DNA of 64,000 bases from Candidatus Geothrix skivensis. GTDB taxonomy: Bacteria; Acidobacteriota; Holophagae; Holophagales; Holophagaceae. The stretch is from the NCBI GenBank assembly GCA_016721195.1, contig JADKIO010000010.1:13501-77500 (forward strand), given 5' to 3'. Shown in pieces: positions 28,671-36,833 of this stretch; position 1 is the stretch's first letter; every line of letters begins with the position of its first letter. The translations under genes and the position numbers were made by a program. Under the pieces are notes generated by a model. That model ran no database searches. It saw nothing but the letters and a program-made list of their open reading frames with translations, and was not told the origin of the DNA.

Positions 28671-28940
28671 ATGAACCGATCGCTCTTCTGGACCACCTTC
28701 GGTACCGTCTTCCTGGCGGAAGTCGGCGACAAGACCCAGCTCGCGGCCATGACGGCCACGGTGCGCAGTGGGCAGATCTGGACGGTGTTCCTCGCCGCCA
28801 GCGCGGCCCTGGTCTGCGCCACGGCCATCGGCGTGGCCTTGGGCGGCGTCCTGTTCAAATACATCCCCGAGGCCGCCATCAAGTGGACCGCGGGGATGGC
28901 CTTCATCGCGGTGGGACTGTGGGTGCTGATCAAGGGTTGA
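28671..28940 (+). CDS. GDT1/TMEM165-family (UPF0016) membrane protein
   Basis: An 89-residue three-helix membrane protein carrying the family motif EVGDKTQL at residues 17-24. This is the single-repeat bacterial form, which must pair to make the two-repeat unit found in eukaryotic GDT1. Family members are linked to manganese or calcium transport, for instance the exporter MntX/MneA type. GGGGAA lies upstream of the ATG. Its stop overlaps the TTG start of the next gene, giving a short two-gene unit just before the MNIO peptide operon. Confidence 0.85.
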   Translation: MNRSLFWTTFGTVFLAEVGDKTQLAAMTATVRSGQIWTVFLAASAALVCATAIGVALGGVLFKYIPEAAIKWTAGMAFIAVGLWVLIKG

Positions 28941-29320
28941 CCCGGCTCTTCTTCGACGGGGACTGTGGGATGTGCCAGAGCGCGGTGCAGTTCGTGGCGC
29001 GCCAGGACCGCTCGGACGGACTCCGCTTCGCACCGCTGGGCGGGCCGACCTGCCGGCGTCTGCTTCCAGAGAGCGTGAGGACCGGCCTACCGGACAGCCT
29101 GGTGGTGTTGACCCCAGCCGGAACCCTGCTGGTTCGGTCGGACGCGGTGATCCATCTGCTGCGACGGATGGGTCCGGCAGGGCGTCTCGGGGGATTCCTC
29201 CTGTCCTGCCTTCCGGGCTGCCTTCGGGACTGGGCTTACGGGCTGATAGCCGGCCAGCGAAGCAGGAACATCGGCTGTGCCCGGATCTCTCATTCCCGTG
29301 ACGACCGGTTCGAACCATAG
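28937..29320 (+). CDS. DCC-family thiol-disulfide oxidoreductase-like protein
   Basis: A 127-residue protein whose N-terminal LFFDGDCGMCQ contains the DxxCxxC motif that defines the DCC (DUF393) family. The start is TTG at 28937, overlapping the previous stop (TTGA); no in-frame ATG or GTG lies between that stop and the motif. Family members are thioredoxin-like and thought to act in thiol exchange. The last codons overlap a candidate ECF promoter for the next operon. Additional Cys residues are in the C-terminal half. Confidence 0.8.
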   Translation: MTRLFFDGDCGMCQSAVQFVARQDRSDGLRFAPLGGPTCRRLLPESVRTGLPDSLVVLTPAGTLLVRSDAVIHLLRRMGPAGRLGGFLLSCLPGCLRDWAYGLIAGQRSRNIGCARISHSRDDRFEP

Positions 29321-29335
29321 AAATAAAAAAATGTC
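29312..29335 (+). promoter_or_regulatory. candidate ECF-sigma promoter (distal)
   Basis: GAACC at 29312-29316 and GTC at 29333-29335 are separated by 16 bases of an AT-rich stretch. This resembles ECF-type -35 (GGAAC) and -10 (GTC) elements. It lies about 140 bp before the precursor gene. Confidence 0.4.
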
Positions 29336-29391
29336 ACAATGCCACACGGGGTCGCACCGAAAGGATTAACAACAGCACTTTGGCCCTGACC

Positions 29392-29416
29392 GGAACCGTC
29401 CGCGATGGCCATGTCC
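29392..29416 (+). promoter_or_regulatory. candidate ECF-sigma promoter (proximal)
   Basis: GGAACC at 29392-29397 and GTCC at 29413-29416 with a 15-base spacer, similar to the distal site. It would give a 5' leader of about 55 bases to the precursor gene. Either or both could be recognised by the ECF factor encoded at the end of the operon. Confidence 0.4.
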
Positions 29417-29475
29417 TGTTCCACACCCAGGCCGCAAGGCGGCCCCAGCTGCGGCTTCGTCCGCACGGAGGATTC

Positions 29476-29817
29476 ATGTTCACGAAGTTGATCGGCGCCG
29501 CCACCCTGTTCACCGCTGGTTCCCTGATGGCCGGTGGGACCGGCACCGTGGGCGCCACCCCCGTCCAGGCCTTCGGCGCCGAGGCAGCCCTGACCCAGGC
29601 CGGCGAGTGCGGAGCCAAGGACGGCAAGGAAGAGGGCAAGGCCCCCGCGAAGGCCAAGGACGGCAAGTCCAAGGACGCTTCCTGCGGCAAGGGCACCTGT
29701 GGCAGCAAGGACAAGAAGGGCAAGAAGGACGGTTCCTGCGGGAAGGACAAGAAGGCCAAGGAGGGTACCTGCGGCAAGGACCACAAGGACGGCTCCTGCG
29801 GCAAGGAAAAGAAGTAG
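29476..29817 (+). CDS. secreted Lys-rich Cys-Gly-repeat precursor peptide (bufferin/HvfA-like)
   Basis: A 113-residue protein. A signal peptide (MFTKLIGAATLFTAGSLMAG) and Ala-rich region lead into a low-complexity tail of Lys, Asp and Gly. The tail carries six Cys, each followed by Gly, at residues 45, 70, 75, 88, 99 and 108. Units such as EGTCGK and DGSCGK match the EGxCG motif of HvfA and bufferin precursors, in which a DUF692 enzyme modifies the Cys to make copper-binding groups. The next two genes are that DUF692 enzyme and its DUF2063 partner. GGAGGA precedes the ATG. The high Lys content is unusual for the family. The modified product and its metal are inferred. Confidence 0.85.
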   Translation: MFTKLIGAATLFTAGSLMAGGTGTVGATPVQAFGAEAALTQAGECGAKDGKEEGKAPAKAKDGKSKDASCGKGTCGSKDKKGKKDGSCGKDKKAKEGTCGKDHKDGSCGKEKK

Positions 29818-29833
29818 CTGGCTGGAGGACGCC

Positions 29834-30685
29834 ATGACTCAGGACAGGTTCACCGGCGTGGGGCTTGGGCTTCGCCGCCCACACCTCGAGCAGGTCGCGT
29901 GCATGGATCACCATGGCGTGCCCTTCTGGGAAACCTGTCCTGAGAACGTGGTCGGAGATGGGGGCCGCCAACATCGGCTGGCCTGCGCCATCCTGGACCG
30001 GGATCCCGTCCTCACCCACGGGCTCACCATCTCGGTGGGTGGCTTCGACGCCTGGGACGAGGACTACCTGCGGGACCTTGGCGACTTCCTGATCCGCACG
30101 GGGACCCCCTGGCACTCCGAACACCTCTGCTTCACCAGCGTGGACGCCAACTGCCTGCACGAGCTGCTGCCACTGCCCTTCACCCGGGAAGCCGTGCGGC
30201 ATACCATCAAGCGGGCCAGAGACCTGCAGTCCCGGCTCCCCGTGCCCCTGCTGCTCGAGAACATCACCTACTACGCCGAACTGGGAGCCGCCGAGATGGA
30301 CGAGGCGGATTTCATCACGGCCGTGCTCGAGGGCGCGGAGGTGGGCTGGCTGCTGGATGTGAACAACGTCTACGTGAACGCCCTCAACTTCGGCTTTGAT
30401 CCGAAGGAATGGCTGGCGCGCATGCCACTGGATCGGGTGGTCCAGCTTCACATCGCAGGGCACAAGAAGTTCGGTGGTCTCACGGTGGATACCCACGGCG
30501 CGGAGGTGATCGATCCGGTCATCGACCTCATGCAGTGGACCCTGGCGCGCTTGGGCAGGCCCGTGCCCGTGCTGCTGGAGCGCGACAACCACATTCCCGA
30601 CTTCGATATCCTGCTGGCGGAGCGGCTTCGCTTGCAGCGGGCCTACGACGCGGCACTGGCCGCAGTGGAAGTTCGCCATGACTGA
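29834..30685 (+). CDS. bufB: MNIO-family (DUF692) peptide-modifying oxidase
   Basis: A 283-residue TIM-barrel enzyme of the multinuclear non-heme iron oxidase family. Conserved metal-site segments are WHSEHLCF, LLLENITYY, GWLLDVNNVYVN, QLHIAGH, DTHGAEV and VLLERDNHIPDF. These supply the His, Glu, Asp and Asn ligands for a di- or tri-iron centre. MNIOs oxidise Cys residues of precursor peptides; the HvfB/BufB branch works with a DUF2063 partner. The start at 29834 follows GGAGGA and lies 16 bases after the precursor stop. Its last eight bases overlap the partner gene. Confidence 0.95.
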   Translation: MTQDRFTGVGLGLRRPHLEQVACMDHHGVPFWETCPENVVGDGGRQHRLACAILDRDPVLTHGLTISVGGFDAWDEDYLRDLGDFLIRTGTPWHSEHLCFTSVDANCLHELLPLPFTREAVRHTIKRARDLQSRLPVPLLLENITYYAELGAAEMDEADFITAVLEGAEVGWLLDVNNVYVNALNFGFDPKEWLARMPLDRVVQLHIAGHKKFGGLTVDTHGAEVIDPVIDLMQWTLARLGRPVPVLLERDNHIPDFDILLAERLRLQRAYDAALAAVEVRHD

Positions 30686-31460
30686 AACCCGGACCCTCCA
30701 CCTGCAGCGGGCCATGGCCTCCCTGGTGCTGGATGCGGACGAGGCAGCCCTCGAGGCGGATCCCGGTCGCGCCGCCCGGCGACACGGCCTCTCCGGGGCC
30801 GATCAGCGTGCCTTCCGCGAACAGGGCGAGGCGATGCTGACCTACCGCGAGCTGGCCCGCATGAGCCTCATCGAGCCCCTGGAGGAGATGTTCCCGGTGC
30901 TGAAGGCGCTGCTGGAATCCGAAGAGCGCTGGGACCCCTGCGTGCAAGCCTTCCTGGATGCCCGGCTGATCCGCAGCGGCCACTACCGCGACATCGCTCC
31001 CACCTTTCTCGGCTGGCTGGCTACCACCGGGTGGGGGCAGGAGCGGTGGCCCTTCCTCCTCGAGCTGGCCCACGCCGAGATCCTCGAGGTGCTGGTGGCC
31101 CGGTTCCCGGAGGCGGACCCGCCGGAGGGGCTGCACGCCGAGCCCGGCCCGGGCGACCTCGTCGTCCTGGCCCCCGCCACCCAGATCGTGTCCTATTCCC
31201 ACGCGGTCCATTCCGTGACCGAAGACGCCCCAGTACCCGAGGTCCGGCCCACCCACCTCATCGCCTTCCGGAACGGGGATGGAGAGGCCCGATTGATGGA
31301 GCTGACCCCAGCCACCGCCGCCCTCCTGGTTCAGGCCCAGTCGCGACCCCTGGGGGATGCCGCCACCGCGCTGACCATCCCCGACCTCGCCCCGGTCCTG
31401 GACCTCCTGAATGACCTTCGTCGCGATGGTGCCATCGCAGGATTCCAAACCCCCACCTAG
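30678..31460 (+). CDS. bufC: DUF2063 MNIO partner protein
   Basis: A 260-residue protein of the HvfC/BufC type, which delivers the precursor to the MNIO enzyme. The N-terminal DUF2063 part (about 1-100) has LHLQRAMASLVL, ADQRAFREQGEAMLTYREL and LFPVLKALL-like segments; a PqqD-like C-terminal part with winged-helix character follows, containing VRPTHLIAFRNGDGEARLMELTP-type strands, quoted here in shortened form. It overlaps the enzyme gene by eight bases, giving tight coupling. Precursor, enzyme and partner together are the minimal MNIO RiPP set. Confidence 0.9.
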   Translation: MTETRTLHLQRAMASLVLDADEAALEADPGRAARRHGLSGADQRAFREQGEAMLTYRELARMSLIEPLEEMFPVLKALLESEERWDPCVQAFLDARLIRSGHYRDIAPTFLGWLATTGWGQERWPFLLELAHAEILEVLVARFPEADPPEGLHAEPGPGDLVVLAPATQIVSYSHAVHSVTEDAPVPEVRPTHLIAFRNGDGEARLMELTPATAALLVQAQSRPLGDAATALTIPDLAPVLDLLNDLRRDGAIAGFQTPT

Positions 31461-31474
31461 CCCAAGAGGCCCCC

Positions 31475-32092
31475 ATGCGTTTCCGCTTGCTTCTGCCGGC
31501 CCTGCTGCTGGCGCTGCCGCTCTCTGCCCAGACCAGGGTCTTCCGCCTGGATGAAAACCACACGGTGTTCGGCTTCAAGGCCGCGACCCTCCTCTTCGAT
31601 GTGCCGGGCCGGTTCATGAAGTTCAGCGCCGACATTCAGGGCGATCCCGCCACGCTGGAGGGCGCCAAGGTCCGCATCGTGATCGACGCCAAGTCCCTCA
31701 ACACGGCCAACAAGGGCCGCGACGAGCACCTGCGCTCCGAGGACTTCTTTGATGTGGCCAAGCACCCGAAGATCACTTTCACCTCGACGGATGTCCGGAA
31801 GGAGGGCGACAAGGTTCGCGTCCAGGGCACTCTGGAGATGCACGGGGTCGGTAAGGAATTGACCCTCACTTTCGAGCCCGCGGAGGGCATGAACGGGGCC
31901 GGAGTGCGCACCTGGTCCTACCGCACGGTGATGCCGCTGGATCGCCTTGACTTCGGGGTGGGAGCCGAAAGCGTGGCTGCCAAGATCAGCCTGAAGCGGC
32001 AGGTCGAGATGAATCTGCTGCTGGTGGGTTTCTTCGAGGAGCCCATGGCGCCAACGAGACCGGGGAAGGCGAAGCAGGCCCCCAAGAAGTAG
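31475..32092 (+). CDS. YceI-family periplasmic lipid-binding protein
   Basis: A 205-residue exported protein. A signal peptide (MRFRLLLPALLLALPLSA) is followed by the YceI lipocalin-like barrel, with RLDENHTVFGFKAATLLFDV, KSLNTANKGRDEHLRSEDFF and HPKITFTSTDV as family hallmarks. YceI proteins bind polyisoprenoid or other amphipathic molecules in the periplasm. It starts 14 bases after the bufC-like gene, so it is part of the MNIO operon. A basic tail (KAKQAPKK) extends past the barrel. Its role with the peptide is unknown; it could carry a quinone-like electron donor or protect the product. Confidence 0.9.
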   Translation: MRFRLLLPALLLALPLSAQTRVFRLDENHTVFGFKAATLLFDVPGRFMKFSADIQGDPATLEGAKVRIVIDAKSLNTANKGRDEHLRSEDFFDVAKHPKITFTSTDVRKEGDKVRVQGTLEMHGVGKELTLTFEPAEGMNGAGVRTWSYRTVMPLDRLDFGVGAESVAAKISLKRQVEMNLLLVGFFEEPMAPTRPGKAKQAPKK

Positions 32093-32133
32093 CGCTTGTC
32101 GCGAACCCCGCCGCCGCCGACACTGGCAGCGGC

Positions 32134-32751
32134 ATGACGGGATCCTCTTCGACTGAAACAGAGCTGGTCCAGCGGGCCGCCCGGGGCGACTCCGATGCCT
32201 TCGGCGCGCTGGTTCAGCCCCACCTTTCCCTGTTCCACAACGGGATCCACCGCATTCTCGGCAACATGGCCGATACCCAGGATGCGCTGCAGGACGCCCT
32301 CATGAGCATGCACCGGGATCTGCCCAAGTTCGAAGGTCGCAGCCGATTCAGCAGCTGGGGTTATAGGATCTGCCTGAACGCGGCCCTGATGGCCCGGAGG
32401 AGCCGGGTGCGGGTCCACGACATGGAACGCCCCGAACCCCTGGCCCTGGGCCCCTTTGATGAGCGCGGCCACCACCAGGGGATGGACCACCTTCCGGAAT
32501 GGCAAGTGGAGGCCCAGGCCCACGATCTCGTCGAAAAGCAGGAGCTGCGGGAATGCCTGAACCGCGCTCTGGACGAGCTGCCGGACAGCCATCGGATCGT
32601 GTTCGTGCTGAAGGATCTGGAGGACTGGGACACGGAGGATATCGCCCGGCACCTGCAGCTCACCCCAGGCACGGTCCGGCAGCGGCTCCACCGTTCGCGG
32701 GTGCTGCTCCAGGCGCGTCTGCGCACGTTTGTCCTCGGAGGCAGCCCATGA
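32134..32751 (+). CDS. ECF-type RNA polymerase sigma factor
   Basis: A 205-residue sigma70-family factor with regions 2 and 4 only. Region 2 spans about residues 8-90 (LVQRAARGDSDAFGALVQ, DTQDALQDALMSMHRDLPKF, RFSSWGYRICLNAA), and region 4 about 135-200 (LDELPDSHRIVFVLKDLED, then the helix-turn-helix TEDIARHLQLTPGTVRQRL). The anti-sigma gene overlaps its end (ATGA). Position after the MNIO genes and the two ECF-like promoters upstream of the precursor suggest it controls that operon and itself. The inducing condition, perhaps copper or oxidative stress, is inferred from other bufferin systems. Confidence 0.93.
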   Translation: MTGSSSTETELVQRAARGDSDAFGALVQPHLSLFHNGIHRILGNMADTQDALQDALMSMHRDLPKFEGRSRFSSWGYRICLNAALMARRSRVRVHDMERPEPLALGPFDERGHHQGMDHLPEWQVEAQAHDLVEKQELRECLNRALDELPDSHRIVFVLKDLEDWDTEDIARHLQLTPGTVRQRLHRSRVLLQARLRTFVLGGSP

Positions 32752-33002
32752 GTCTCCTGCCCTCCTGCCAACAGGTCCAGACCGAGCTCACCGAGTACGC
32801 CGAAGGCGCGCTTCCCCTTCCCCGCAGGATCGGCATCTGGGTCCATCTGCTGCTTTGCAGGGTCTGCGCGGGCTTCCTGCGGGGCCTCAGGGCTATGCCG
32901 GGACTGGCAAAGCGATCCCTGGCCCCGCCCGAATTGACGCCAGAGGATGCCACCAGGGCCCTGGCCGAGGTTCAGGCCGCCTTGAAGCGGAAGAACTCCT
33001 AG
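32748..33002 (+). CDS. zinc-finger-type anti-sigma factor
   Basis: An 84-residue soluble protein with an anti-sigma zinc-binding domain: an N-terminal Cys (PSCQQVQTEL) and the HLLLCRVC (HxxxCxxC) motif. No transmembrane helix follows, so it is cytoplasmic and probably senses redox or metal directly through the zinc thiolates. It overlaps the sigma factor gene by four bases, the normal layout of an ECF/anti-sigma pair. Its stop shares CTAG with the convergent phosphoesterase gene. Confidence 0.85.
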   Translation: MSLLPSCQQVQTELTEYAEGALPLPRRIGIWVHLLLCRVCAGFLRGLRAMPGLAKRSLAPPELTPEDATRALAEVQAALKRKNS

Positions 33003-34189
33003 CCCCGTCTCAGGGTGAAGATGGCGATTTCCGGGGCCGCGGCGATGCGCATGGGCAGGCCCACCACCCCGAGGCCGCGGTTCACGTAGAGCAGGTCCGC
33101 CCCCTCCCGGTAGAACCCTGCCGTGCGGGGTCCGATGAGCCGAGCACTGCTGAAGCCCGGGATCGGATTGATCTGGCCCCCATGGGTGTGACCCGAAAGG
33201 GTCAATCGCGCCCCCGCGGCCAGGGCCTGCTCCCACTCGCTGGGCCGGTGGTTCAGGCAGATCCGGAAGGCCTCAGCAGGCAGGTCCCGGGCCGCCTCCG
33301 CCGGCCGGGGGCCGGGGCCGAAGATCATGCGCCGGAAGCGCCCGTTCCGCGCCATGGGATCCTGCAGCCCCATGATGGCCAGGGAGTCCCCTCCCCGGTG
33401 GACGAGGGCTGCGGCGTTCTCCAGGCAGCGGAACCCGGCGAGTTCCAGATCGCGCCAGATGGGACGCGGATCGTCGAAGTAGTCGTGGTTCCCCAGCACG
33501 GCAAAGCGGCCGAGAGGTGGATGGAAGCCGCGAAAGGCCTCCACGACGGGTTCCAGCTCCTCGGGCCGGCTGTCCACCAGATCCCCCGTGAAGACCAGGA
33601 TCTCGGGCGCCTCCCGCTCGGCCAGGAGCCGCCAGCGGCCCAGAGTGCCCCGGCCCACCAGTGGCCCCCCGTGGAGGTCGCTCATCTGGGCGATCCGCAG
33701 GCCATCCAGGCCCGGTGGCAGGTCGGGAAAGGTGACGGTCAGGCGGGAGACCACCGGATCTCCGTAGGCCTCCCTGGCGCCCAGGGTGCCGAAGGCCGCT
33801 GCCGCTCCTGTGCTGGCCAGGGCCGCCGTGCGCAGGAAGGCACGCCGCCCGGGGTCGAGGGGCATGTCTTCCGTGGTCTCCTGGGCGTCCCGGGGCCTCC
33901 GGCCGAACAGGCGCCACAAACCCTCCGCCAGCATGGCGAGGAGCAGGTGTACCACGGTGAAGGCCTGGAAGTAGAAGGCGGTCCGGGCCAGTGTCCGAAG
34001 GAGGGGCAGCCCGCCCACCCCGCTGAGGCCAGCCACGCGGATTCCGGCGAAGATCACCAGGGGCAGGTGTAGGAGTCCCAGCCCCCATGGCAGCCAGCGA
34101 TGGACGCGTTCGGGCAGCTCCAGCCGTAGCAGCCGGAGGTGGAGCCACTGGAGCAGGAGGATGAGGGCGAAGGCGAGGAGAAAAAGCAT
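32999..34189 (-). CDS. membrane-anchored metallophosphoesterase
   Basis: A 396-residue calcineurin-like phosphoesterase. The first 110 residues have hydrophobic helices, then a twin-Arg-like RRAFLRTAAL stretch leads to the catalytic domain. The metal motifs are MSDLHGGPL, FTGDLVDSRPEE, LGNHDYFDD, and SGHTHGGQ. Overall it resembles YkuE/YaeI-type phosphoesterases, some of which act on lipid precursors such as UDP-diacylglucosamine. The start at 34189 was chosen as the first Met before the hydrophobic region; it lies eight bases after the upstream protease-like gene stop. Substrate not determined. Confidence 0.85.
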   Translation of the reverse strand: MLFLLAFALILLLQWLHLRLLRLELPERVHRWLPWGLGLLHLPLVIFAGIRVAGLSGVGGLPLLRTLARTAFYFQAFTVVHLLLAMLAEGLWRLFGRRPRDAQETTEDMPLDPGRRAFLRTAALASTGAAAAFGTLGAREAYGDPVVSRLTVTFPDLPPGLDGLRIAQMSDLHGGPLVGRGTLGRWRLLAEREAPEILVFTGDLVDSRPEELEPVVEAFRGFHPPLGRFAVLGNHDYFDDPRPIWRDLELAGFRCLENAAALVHRGGDSLAIMGLQDPMARNGRFRRMIFGPGPRPAEAARDLPAEAFRICLNHRPSEWEQALAAGARLTLSGHTHGGQINPIPGFSSARLIGPRTAGFYREGADLLYVNRGLGVVGLPMRIAAAPEIAIFTLRRG

Positions 34190-34197
34190 CTGGGAGC

Positions 34198-36735
34198 CTA
34201 GGGCCGTAGGATCACACTGAGGGTTCCCACGGTACGATCCTTCATGATTCCGTCCAGGGGTCGATGGATGCCCAGGGTGAAGGAAAGATTCCCGGCGAGC
34301 CGCCGCAGGACATCCGTGGGCAGGCTGAGGCGACCGCTGTCGAGCTCGAGCCCTGCTACGCGCTGGGCCGCGGGTCGGGGAGTTGCGTGATCCCAGACCG
34401 TGGCGTGCTCCAGGTAGGCCGTCAGGAAGCCGAGCCCCAGCTCCCCCCGCAGCCTCCGGAGGCCGTCGCCCTGGAGGGTGTAGGCAGGGAGGGCCGCCTG
34501 GACGACCCGGTTGGCGTCGAGAGTCGAAGGCAAAAGGGAGGTTGGAACACCCCCCAGGTGGAAGCGATCGAAGATCGTCGGGTTCCCCCCGAGGCCACCC
34601 AGCTCGGCGTGGAAGGTGACCGGCACCCAGGGATTGAGCCAGCCCGCGGTCAGGATCCAGCGGGTGAGATCCCAGGCCTGGCCATCGGTGCGTCCCTGGT
34701 ACGCGCTCAGGCTCGTGGATCCATGGAAGCCGTGGCCATCCAGGCTCCATTGGCCTTCCATGCTCGCCACGCCGCCCGCCAGCGAGCGGGTCTGAGCTGC
34801 ACCCCCGATGGGGACCACGCGTTCGAAGGCGACCGCCGGGCGCAGGTGATACGTGGGCCGCCCCAGATCCTGGAACTCGAGCGCCAGCTCGGCGCCGCGC
34901 CGTTCCCGGTCGAAGCCCTGCACGGCCACGAAGTCCTGGTGCGAGGGGTATTCGAGGGAGGAGAACAGCTGGAGGGAGGGGGCCCAGGTCCAGCCCCGCC
35001 AGGCGGCGCCCAGCAAGGCTCCGCGGGGGCCGGTGCCGTTCCCGAGGCCCGCCAGGACCTGCCAGTTCAGTCGCCCCAGGAGGTCGTTGCCCCCGGCCCC
35101 GATCTGGTAGCTGATGCTCGAGGGTGTGTTGCTGAAGCCCGCCAGGGACATGACCTCGTGGCTTTCCCCCACCCGGTAGGGATGGGGTGCCACGGGCACC
35201 GGCACGGGCAGGGGGCCCGGTTCATCGGCCTTCGGCAGGACCAGGTCTTTCACCAGCGGCGCGGGGTCCTGGGGGAGGGCCTTGCCGTCGAGGGGAGGAA
35301 GGCTCAGGTCCAATCGGCGGATCTGCAACCCGGTGGCACTGAGCTGGGTGTAGTACAGGGCCTGGCCATCAGGTGTGGCCACTGGGTTCCAGGCGGCCGC
35401 GAGGGTGCGGGTGAGGGGACGGCCTTCTCCATCCACCACGTTCCAGATGCCATCCAGTTCTTTCCAGGACGGGATGGCCCTGGTTTCAACCTTGGGGGGG
35501 ACTGCCGTGGGCCCTTCTGCACCGCCCAGGGACCAGGTCCGGGGATTGGGCTTCAGCACCCCTTCGGAATCGGGCAGGCGAAGCTGGTAGGCGACGGTGG
35601 TCGAGGAGGTCCAGCGGGGCTTCCAGGGAAGCACACCATGCACGCGGCCCAGGCGGTGGGTGGGGGGCCTGATGGGCGCCAGCGGGGGGTGATCCGGGGG
35701 CTCGTCGGGGTCCTTTACCTCTGGCTTGGCCGCCTTCGCCTTGAGGTCCCAGACATAGAGGCCGGGCTTCTTCGGATCCAGCACCCGGGCCAGCAGCTTC
35801 GTGCCATCCGGGCTCAGGGCCAGGTCGGTGACCCAACCCTTCAACTGGGTCACCACCTCGCCTTCACGCAGGCCCTGGGCCCTGGCGCGGCGCTCCAGTT
35901 CGAGGGCCGTATGGATCAGCTCGGCGCAGAAGCGCTGATAGCCCTCCTTTGCACCGAAGCCGAAGGTGGCGGTGAAGGCCCCGTTGAAGTCGCGCTTCCC
36001 GGCCAGTCGGGTCCAGAGATCCTGGAAAACCTTTGGATTCGAAGTCCTGGTTTCCAGCCACTCGAGGTAGGCGCTGCCCCCCAGGTAGGCCATGCTGCCG
36101 CCCAGGAAGCCGCCCGTGCCACTCATGGCCTCGTAGCTGGGCAGCCTGCCTTCGATGGCCCACTGGCGAAGCACCGAGGCCCGGAAGGCGCTGTGGGGAC
36201 GCCCGCTACCCGTGAGCCTGCCCTCGATGAGGGTGGCGTAGCCTTCGATGACCCAGCGCGGAGACTTCCGGGTCACCGGACCCAACACGGCTGTCCAGCG
36301 CTCCCACAACCCGGGTTTGCGGGACGGGCGCAGCAGGTGGTGCATGTGCCCCAGTTCGTGGGCCACCAGGAGTTCGGCCCAGCCCCGATGGTGCCCGATG
36401 GCGGAATCGGGCTCCGGCTCGGTCTTCCAGAGCACCACGAAGGGGCGCTGGAACAGGGGGAAGGCCATCCCATTGGCTTCCATCACCGGGTCCAGGATCA
36501 GGATGTCGATGGGTTTCTCGTACACATAGCCGACGAGGCCCAGGTACTGGGCATGAATGCCTTCCACGCGGCTGGCCACGTCCTGGCCGAAGGCCTCGAA
36601 GGCCCGCGGGCAGTGGATGCGGTAGTGGGCGGTGCTGTAGGTAAGCCACTCTGCCCTCGGAGATTGCACGGGGGGCGCCCCCTGGAGCAGGACGGGCAGC
36701 AGCAGGAAGCCAGGCAAGGGGGAGGGGAATCGCAT
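34198..36735 (-). CDS. secreted zinc-peptidase/propeller/beta-barrel protein
   Basis: An 845-residue exported protein. A signal peptide (residues 1-22) precedes a gluzincin peptidase domain with HELGH at 126-130 and a second Glu in WVIEGYATL (Glu164), giving the HExxH...E zinc site. The middle (about 280-500) looks like a TolB/WD-type propeller (LALSPDGTKLLARVLD). The C-terminal 300 residues consist of alternating strands with aromatic residues, consistent with an outer-membrane barrel. The combination resembles M1-like peptidase/propeller proteins of Bacteroidetes and Acidobacteria. Its start lies 38 bp from the first Fur-like box, so it may share iron control with the divergent flavin operon. 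Confidence 0.75.
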   Translation of the reverse strand: MRFPSPLPGFLLLPVLLQGAPPVQSPRAEWLTYSTAHYRIHCPRAFEAFGQDVASRVEGIHAQYLGLVGYVYEKPIDILILDPVMEANGMAFPLFQRPFVVLWKTEPEPDSAIGHHRGWAELLVAHELGHMHHLLRPSRKPGLWERWTAVLGPVTRKSPRWVIEGYATLIEGRLTGSGRPHSAFRASVLRQWAIEGRLPSYEAMSGTGGFLGGSMAYLGGSAYLEWLETRTSNPKVFQDLWTRLAGKRDFNGAFTATFGFGAKEGYQRFCAELIHTALELERRARAQGLREGEVVTQLKGWVTDLALSPDGTKLLARVLDPKKPGLYVWDLKAKAAKPEVKDPDEPPDHPPLAPIRPPTHRLGRVHGVLPWKPRWTSSTTVAYQLRLPDSEGVLKPNPRTWSLGGAEGPTAVPPKVETRAIPSWKELDGIWNVVDGEGRPLTRTLAAAWNPVATPDGQALYYTQLSATGLQIRRLDLSLPPLDGKALPQDPAPLVKDLVLPKADEPGPLPVPVPVAPHPYRVGESHEVMSLAGFSNTPSSISYQIGAGGNDLLGRLNWQVLAGLGNGTGPRGALLGAAWRGWTWAPSLQLFSSLEYPSHQDFVAVQGFDRERRGAELALEFQDLGRPTYHLRPAVAFERVVPIGGAAQTRSLAGGVASMEGQWSLDGHGFHGSTSLSAYQGRTDGQAWDLTRWILTAGWLNPWVPVTFHAELGGLGGNPTIFDRFHLGGVPTSLLPSTLDANRVVQAALPAYTLQGDGLRRLRGELGLGFLTAYLEHATVWDHATPRPAAQRVAGLELDSGRLSLPTDVLRRLAGNLSFTLGIHRPLDGIMKDRTVGTLSVILRP

Positions 36736-36773
36736 GGCTCCAGTTTGACCAGGGAGTGATGGGGGTCACATTA

Positions 36774-36788
36774 TGAGATTCGTTCTCA
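36774..36788. promoter_or_regulatory. Fur-like 7-1-7 box (1)
   Basis: TGAGATTCGTTCTCA is an imperfect palindrome matching the Fur 7-1-7 form (TGAGAAT-N-ATTCTCA) with few mismatches. It lies in the divergent gap between the peptidase and apbE genes. Confidence 0.6.
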
Positions 36789-36818
36789 AAAAGGTCTTGA
36801 TCCGATTCTTAACCTAAT

Positions 36819-36833
36819 TGAGATTTAATCTCA
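36819..36833. promoter_or_regulatory. Fur-like 7-1-7 box (2), overlapping apbE start
   Basis: TGAGATTTAATCTCA is a perfect 7-1-7 palindrome, 45 bp after box 1. Its last base is the A of the apbE ATG, so a bound repressor would block transcription start or early elongation. Confidence 0.65.

Noticed and set aside
34264..36759. 831-codon frame opposite the peptidase gene
   Set aside because: No signal, motif or ribosome-binding site; mirrors a gene with a clear HELGH site.
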